The notes beneath the pieces are model-generated. The model made no database searches and was not told the origin of the DNA. It was given only the letters and a program-made list of their open reading frames with translations. A program made the translations under genes and the position numbers. This document shows, piece by piece, positions 5,629-8,133 of a DNA stretch of 8,133 nucleotides. The DNA is from an uncultured Clostridia bacterium (GTDB taxonomy: Bacteria; Bacillota; Clostridia; Oscillospirales; Acutalibacteraceae). How positions within the stretch are numbered: position 1 is the first letter of the stretch; every line of letters begins with the position of its first letter. The DNA lies in NCBI GenBank assembly GCA_958436475.1, contig CAUBKG010000076.1:1-8133 (forward strand), given 5' to 3'.

Positions 5629-6855
5629 TCAGTGCAGGCCCTTGTTGCCGAAATATTTTTTATATTTCCGGATGTAATTCACTTGCATGAGCAGGTAACG
5701 GAACCGGCGGGAAAGCGTGGTATCCGCCGGGTAAAGCGAGGAACGGCACACCTTTTTCTCCCGGTAAAGCCGGTCGGCCTGCTGCTTCAGGCTTTCATCC
5801 TTCACATATTTATGGATCACGCTTTTCGGGATGATGGTCCAGAGCGCGTCCCCTTCTGCAATGGTGAATTCCATCGGGGTGTTATAAAGCAGGTCCTCCG
5901 CCAGGTACCAGGCTAAATTATAGCCCTCCGCCGTTACGAAAAAGCTGCTTCTCCCCTGCCGGAGATTGATTTCAAAAAATTTATACTGCCCGTCTCTCGG
6001 GTCGTATTTGATATCGAAATTGGCAATGCCCGTATAGCCGATGTCCTCTAAAAAAGCGCGCACCTTTTCGGAGAGCCCGCGGTCCACTGTGGGGATGATG
6101 GCGGCGTAGCTGCCGATCCCGCCGGGGGTGTGCTCCTCCAGCAGCACATGGCCGAGGGCGGAAAGCTTCACCTTGCCGTCTTTTCCACAGTAGCAGTTCA
6201 TCACGCGCATGTTGCCGTCTTCCCCGGGGATAAACTCCTGGATGATGAGGCTGTCCTGATACGAAGAACCGTAAATCGCCTTGGTGATGTCGTCGAATTC
6301 CTCCTTGTTATAGGCCACGAAGCATTTCTTTTTGAAGGGGAAGGAGCACTGCCAGTATGCCACGCTGTTGGAGGCCTTTACAATGACCGGGAAGGGGAAC
6401 GGCGGACGGAAGCCCTCATAATCCTGATTTGTAACTGTGGCTGTTTTCGGATACAAAAAGCCATATTGCTCGCAGAGCTCATAAAAGCTCTTTTTGCTGC
6501 TGAGGCGGTTGTATAAATCCTCCGGCAGGCACTGGAAATAATAATAGTTCCGCAGAAGCTCCTGATTTTTCATGATGAGCTTCACATAACCGTCGCTGCA
6601 GCCGACGAGCAGACGGGGCTTGTCCGCATGCTCCTTTGCAAAATCGATGAGCGTTTTGCAGAATACTTCATTATCTTCCAGGTTTGGCTCCACCACCGCC
6701 ACCTTTACGATCTTACTATTTTTGGTTGCGGAAAGCGTCGCCTTGCCGATGGCGAGCGAGGTGAGGCCATATGCTTCATGAAACGCACGGGCCATTCCGT
6801 ATACGTTGATATCGCTTCCCAGCAGAACCGGAAGGAAATCCCTTTTTTCCTGCAT
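5629..6855 (-). CDS. ATP-grasp carboxylate-amine ligase, probable D-aspartate ligase
   Basis: A 408-residue cytoplasmic protein. The N-terminus FLPVLLGSDINVYGMARAFHEAYG (given in two parts: FLPVLLGSDI and NVYGMARAFHEAYG) resembles the pre-ATP-grasp domain of D-aspartate ligases of the Enterococcus faecium type. Those enzymes use ATP to join the beta-carboxyl of D-Asp to the lysine side chain of peptidoglycan precursors. ATP-grasp features are visible: Lys160 in PVIVKAS, Glu207 in IQEFIPGEDG, a glycine-rich GGIGSY (245-250), Asp281 in NFDIKYD, and the metal-binding FEINLRQGRSS with Glu295 and Asn297. The basic C-terminus (RRFRYLLM, then YIRKYKKYFG) may contact membranes. The ATG has a near-perfect AGGAGGAAG ribosome binding site. 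The divergent neighbour is an aspartate racemase, which supports D-Asp as the substrate. The amine acceptor is not provable here, and another D- or L-amino acid ligase remains possible. Confidence 0.78.
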   Translation of the reverse strand: MQEKRDFLPVLLGSDINVYGMARAFHEAYGLTSLAIGKATLSATKNSKIVKVAVVEPNLEDNEVFCKTLIDFAKEHADKPRLLVGCSDGYVKLIMKNQELLRNYYYFQCLPEDLYNRLSSKKSFYELCEQYGFLYPKTATVTNQDYEGFRPPFPFPVIVKASNSVAYWQCSFPFKKKCFVAYNKEEFDDITKAIYGSSYQDSLIIQEFIPGEDGNMRVMNCYCGKDGKVKLSALGHVLLEEHTPGGIGSYAAIIPTVDRGLSEKVRAFLEDIGYTGIANFDIKYDPRDGQYKFFEINLRQGRSSFFVTAEGYNLAWYLAEDLLYNTPMEFTIAEGDALWTIIPKSVIHKYVKDESLKQQADRLYREKKVCRSSLYPADTTLSRRFRYLLMQVNYIRKYKKYFGNKGLH

Positions 6856-6909
6856 GCTGCTTCCTCCTGAATTTTTCTTAATTCATTATACCCCTTGTAT
6901 ACCGAGGGT

Positions 6910-6938
6910 ATTATACCACTGTATCATGCCTTTTTCAA
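6910..6938 (-). promoter_or_regulatory. Sigma-A promoter of the ATP-grasp ligase gene
   Basis: Minus-strand TTGAAA (plus 6933-6938) and a perfect TATAAT (plus 6910-6915) are separated by exactly 17 bases. Transcription would begin near 6903. The motif GGTATA occurs three times on the minus strand, in the -10 box and just downstream (plus 6912-6917, 6898-6903 and 6887-6892). The first belongs to the perfect repeat GGTAT A ATACC. Confidence 0.68.
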
Positions 6939-6996
6939 CGGCGCGGCCGCGCGCAGGAAAAGAACCTGCTTTCCCCTGTTTGCCGCCAGTTTTCGA

Positions 6997-7025
6997 TTGA
7001 CAGGGTCTTAAAAAGAACGTAAAAT
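6997..7025 (+). promoter_or_regulatory. Sigma-A promoter of the aspartate racemase operon
   Basis: A perfect -35 TTGACA (6997-7002) is followed after 17 bases by TAAAAT (7020-7025). The predicted transcript starts near 7032, leaving a leader of about 80 nt that contains a small CGCCC/GGGCG hairpin (7066-7070 and 7076-7080). The promoter points away from the ligase promoter and is about 60 bp from it. Confidence 0.72.
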
Positions 7026-7112
7026 ATTTCTATATCACTAGCAATTTAAAAAGTCGTGCGGGATACGCCCCGGTCGGGCGGAAACAACCGCAGAGAAAGG
7101 ACCTTTTATCAG

Positions 7113-7832
7113 ATGAGCAAAACGCTTGGCATTATCGGCGGGGTGGGCCCTCTGGCCACCGCTTATTTTTTTCGGATGATCGTGGAAATGACAGACGCCG
7201 CCAGCGACCAGGAGCATATTGATATTTTGATCCACAACAATACCCGGATTCCGGACCGCACGAAGTATATCCTCCATGAATCCGATGAAGACCCGGTGCC
7301 CGTACTTGTGGAAACGGCCAAGGGGCTCATTCGCGCCGGGGCCGAGGTGCTGGCTCTTCCCTGCAACACCGCGCATTATTTCTACCGGCAAATTGCGCAC
7401 GAGCTTTCGGTTCCTCTCATCCATATCGTGGAGGAATCGGTTGCCGCCGCAAAAGAATCCGGCGCCGGGGCCGTAGGCATCATGGCGACGAGCGGCACGG
7501 TCGCCGCCGGGACCTACCAGCAGGCGGCGGAAAAGGCAGGCCTTCGGTGCCTTCTTCCCTCTCCGGAAAAGCAGGAGCTGCTGATGGATATCATTTATCG
7601 CGAAGTGAAGGCGGGAAAACCCGTTTCCTCGGAAAAGCTGGCCGCCGTTTCGGGCGAACTGCTGGAGCGGGGCTGCGGTGCGGTGATCCTCGGCTGCACG
7701 GAGCTTTCCCTCGTGAAAAACATGCTGCCCGAAAACGGCCGGTTTATCGATTCTCTCGAGGTGCTTGCCCGGCGCGCCATCGTTTTGTGCGGCAAGCGGG
7801 TGCGGGAAACGGACCTCCAAAACGAAATATAA
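7113..7832 (+). CDS. Aspartate racemase (Asp/Glu racemase family)
   Basis: A 239-residue cofactor-independent racemase of the aspartate/glutamate family, which interconverts L- and D-aspartate in the cytoplasm by a two-cysteine mechanism. Both catalytic cysteines are present: Cys84 in LPCNTAH and Cys195 in LGCTELS. The N-terminus KTLGIIGGVGPLAT and the substrate-contact segment HNNTRIPDRT (41-50) are typical of aspartate rather than glutamate racemases. The ATG at 7113 was chosen because the family begins with this segment. The in-frame GTG at 7056 would add 19 unrelated residues. An AAAGGA ribosome binding site lies about 11 bases upstream, a slightly long spacing. The gene is divergent from the probable D-aspartate ligase and is followed 12 bp later by a small membrane protein gene. 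Its likely role is to supply D-Asp for cell-wall bridges. Confidence 0.9.
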   Translation: MSKTLGIIGGVGPLATAYFFRMIVEMTDAASDQEHIDILIHNNTRIPDRTKYILHESDEDPVPVLVETAKGLIRAGAEVLALPCNTAHYFYRQIAHELSVPLIHIVEESVAAAKESGAGAVGIMATSGTVAAGTYQQAAEKAGLRCLLPSPEKQELLMDIIYREVKAGKPVSSEKLAAVSGELLERGCGAVILGCTELSLVKNMLPENGRFIDSLEVLARRAIVLCGKRVRETDLQNEI

Positions 7833-7844
7833 ACGGAGGTTTCC

Positions 7845-8045
7845 ATGAAAAAGCTGATATTCGGATGCGCCATGCTGATAAGCGGCGTGATCGGTTTTGT
7901 CAGGCCTTTCCTTTCCCTTTCCATTCGGGAAGCCGCCCTGCAGAGCGGCTCGTTCCTATATGGCATTCTCATGCTGCTGTTTCTTGTTTTGGCAGTTGCC
8001 GGAATGGTTACGGCCTATCTTTATTCTGCCGGAGACAAAAGCTGA
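7845..8045 (+). CDS. Small two-helix membrane protein of unknown function
   Basis: A 66-residue hydrophobic protein that I do not recognise. Residues about 3-19 (KLIFGCAMLISGVIGFV) and 38-60 (LYGILMLLFLVLAVAGMVTAYLY) look like two membrane helices joined by a short loop containing SLSIREAALQSGS, with a charged tail GDKS. Cys8 follows LIFG, but the site is too close to the N-terminus and lacks a good lipobox, so a lipoprotein is unlikely. A textbook GGAGG ribosome binding site lies 7 bases before the ATG, and the gene starts only 12 bp after the racemase stop. It is therefore very probably real and co-transcribed. No function can be assigned. Confidence 0.75.
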   Translation: MKKLIFGCAMLISGVIGFVRPFLSLSIREAALQSGSFLYGILMLLFLVLAVAGMVTAYLYSAGDKS

Positions 8046-8061
8046 TTTTGGATGGGCATAG

Positions 8062-8120
8062 AAAAAAGTCCCATGGCTTTTGAACCGCGCCAGATTGTAC
8101 GGACAGCACAAAAAAGTCCC
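8062..8120. repeat. Short direct repeat AAAAAAGTCCC
   Basis: The 11-base string AAAAAAGTCCC occurs at 8062-8072 and again at 8110-8120, in the gene-free DNA after the small membrane protein gene. An ATGGG/CCCAT pair (8052-8056 and 8070-8074) overlaps the first copy. No clear terminator was found for the racemase operon before the window ends. Confidence 0.3.
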
Positions 8121-8133
8121 GATGCAGGAAATA

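Noticed and set aside
7056..7112. GTG start for the aspartate racemase adding 19 residues
   Set aside because: The added basic segment is not part of the family, and the internal ATG at 7113 begins the conserved KTLGIIGGVGPLAT.
8052..8084. ATGGG/CCCAT hairpin as a terminator of the racemase operon
   Set aside because: Only a 5-bp stem with a 13-base loop, and just four T residues shortly after it.
8046..8133. Open minus-strand frame entering from the right edge
   Set aside because: Short, without recognisable sequence, and overlapping the end of the small membrane protein gene; it cannot be told from chance.

Overview
The window looks like chromosomal DNA from a low- to mid-GC Gram-positive anaerobe of the Clostridia, possibly a gut Oscillospirales-like organism. 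This is inferred from AGGAGG-type ribosome binding sites, sigma-A type promoters, carbohydrate-active enzymes and a D-aspartate cell-wall gene pair. No rRNA, phage, IS transposase or CRISPR array was seen, and the taxonomic guess is not proven by any marker gene.

Left end (1-2720). A gene-free element of about 280 bp with 24-bp terminal inverted repeats and two mirrored internal hairpins sits at the left edge. It abuts, and supplies the stop codon of, a minus-strand LacX-type aldose 1-epimerase gene (274-1152). Upstream in the same apparent operon is a cytoplasmic right-handed beta-helix glycosidase related to GH28 (1191-2555). The pair looks like an intracellular oligosaccharide cleavage and sugar mutarotation unit. 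It is driven from an AT-rich divergent intergenic region that holds candidate promoters on both strands.

Middle (2720-5610). A plus-strand glycogen branching enzyme of the eukaryote-like GH13_8 type (glgB, 2855-4879) ends at a strong, probably bidirectional terminator. Facing it on the minus strand is a broken gene (4978-5327). Its intact signal peptide and the first residues of a GH95-like alpha-L-fucosidase run directly, out of frame, into a tail that resembles the end of a CARDB domain. This looks like a large internal deletion.

Right end (5560-8133). A minus-strand ATP-grasp ligase resembling D-aspartate ligases (5629-6855) is divergent from a plus-strand aspartate racemase (7113-7832). 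Together they plausibly make D-Asp and attach it to peptidoglycan precursors as an interpeptide bridge. A small two-helix membrane protein (7845-8045) follows the racemase in the same operon. Each divergent gene has a good sigma-A promoter in the 257-bp gap.

The observations most worth a second look are the palindromic element at the left end that donates a stop codon, the deletion-fused fucosidase remnant, and the D-aspartate module with its small membrane partner. I saw no convincing wholly new multi-gene system.
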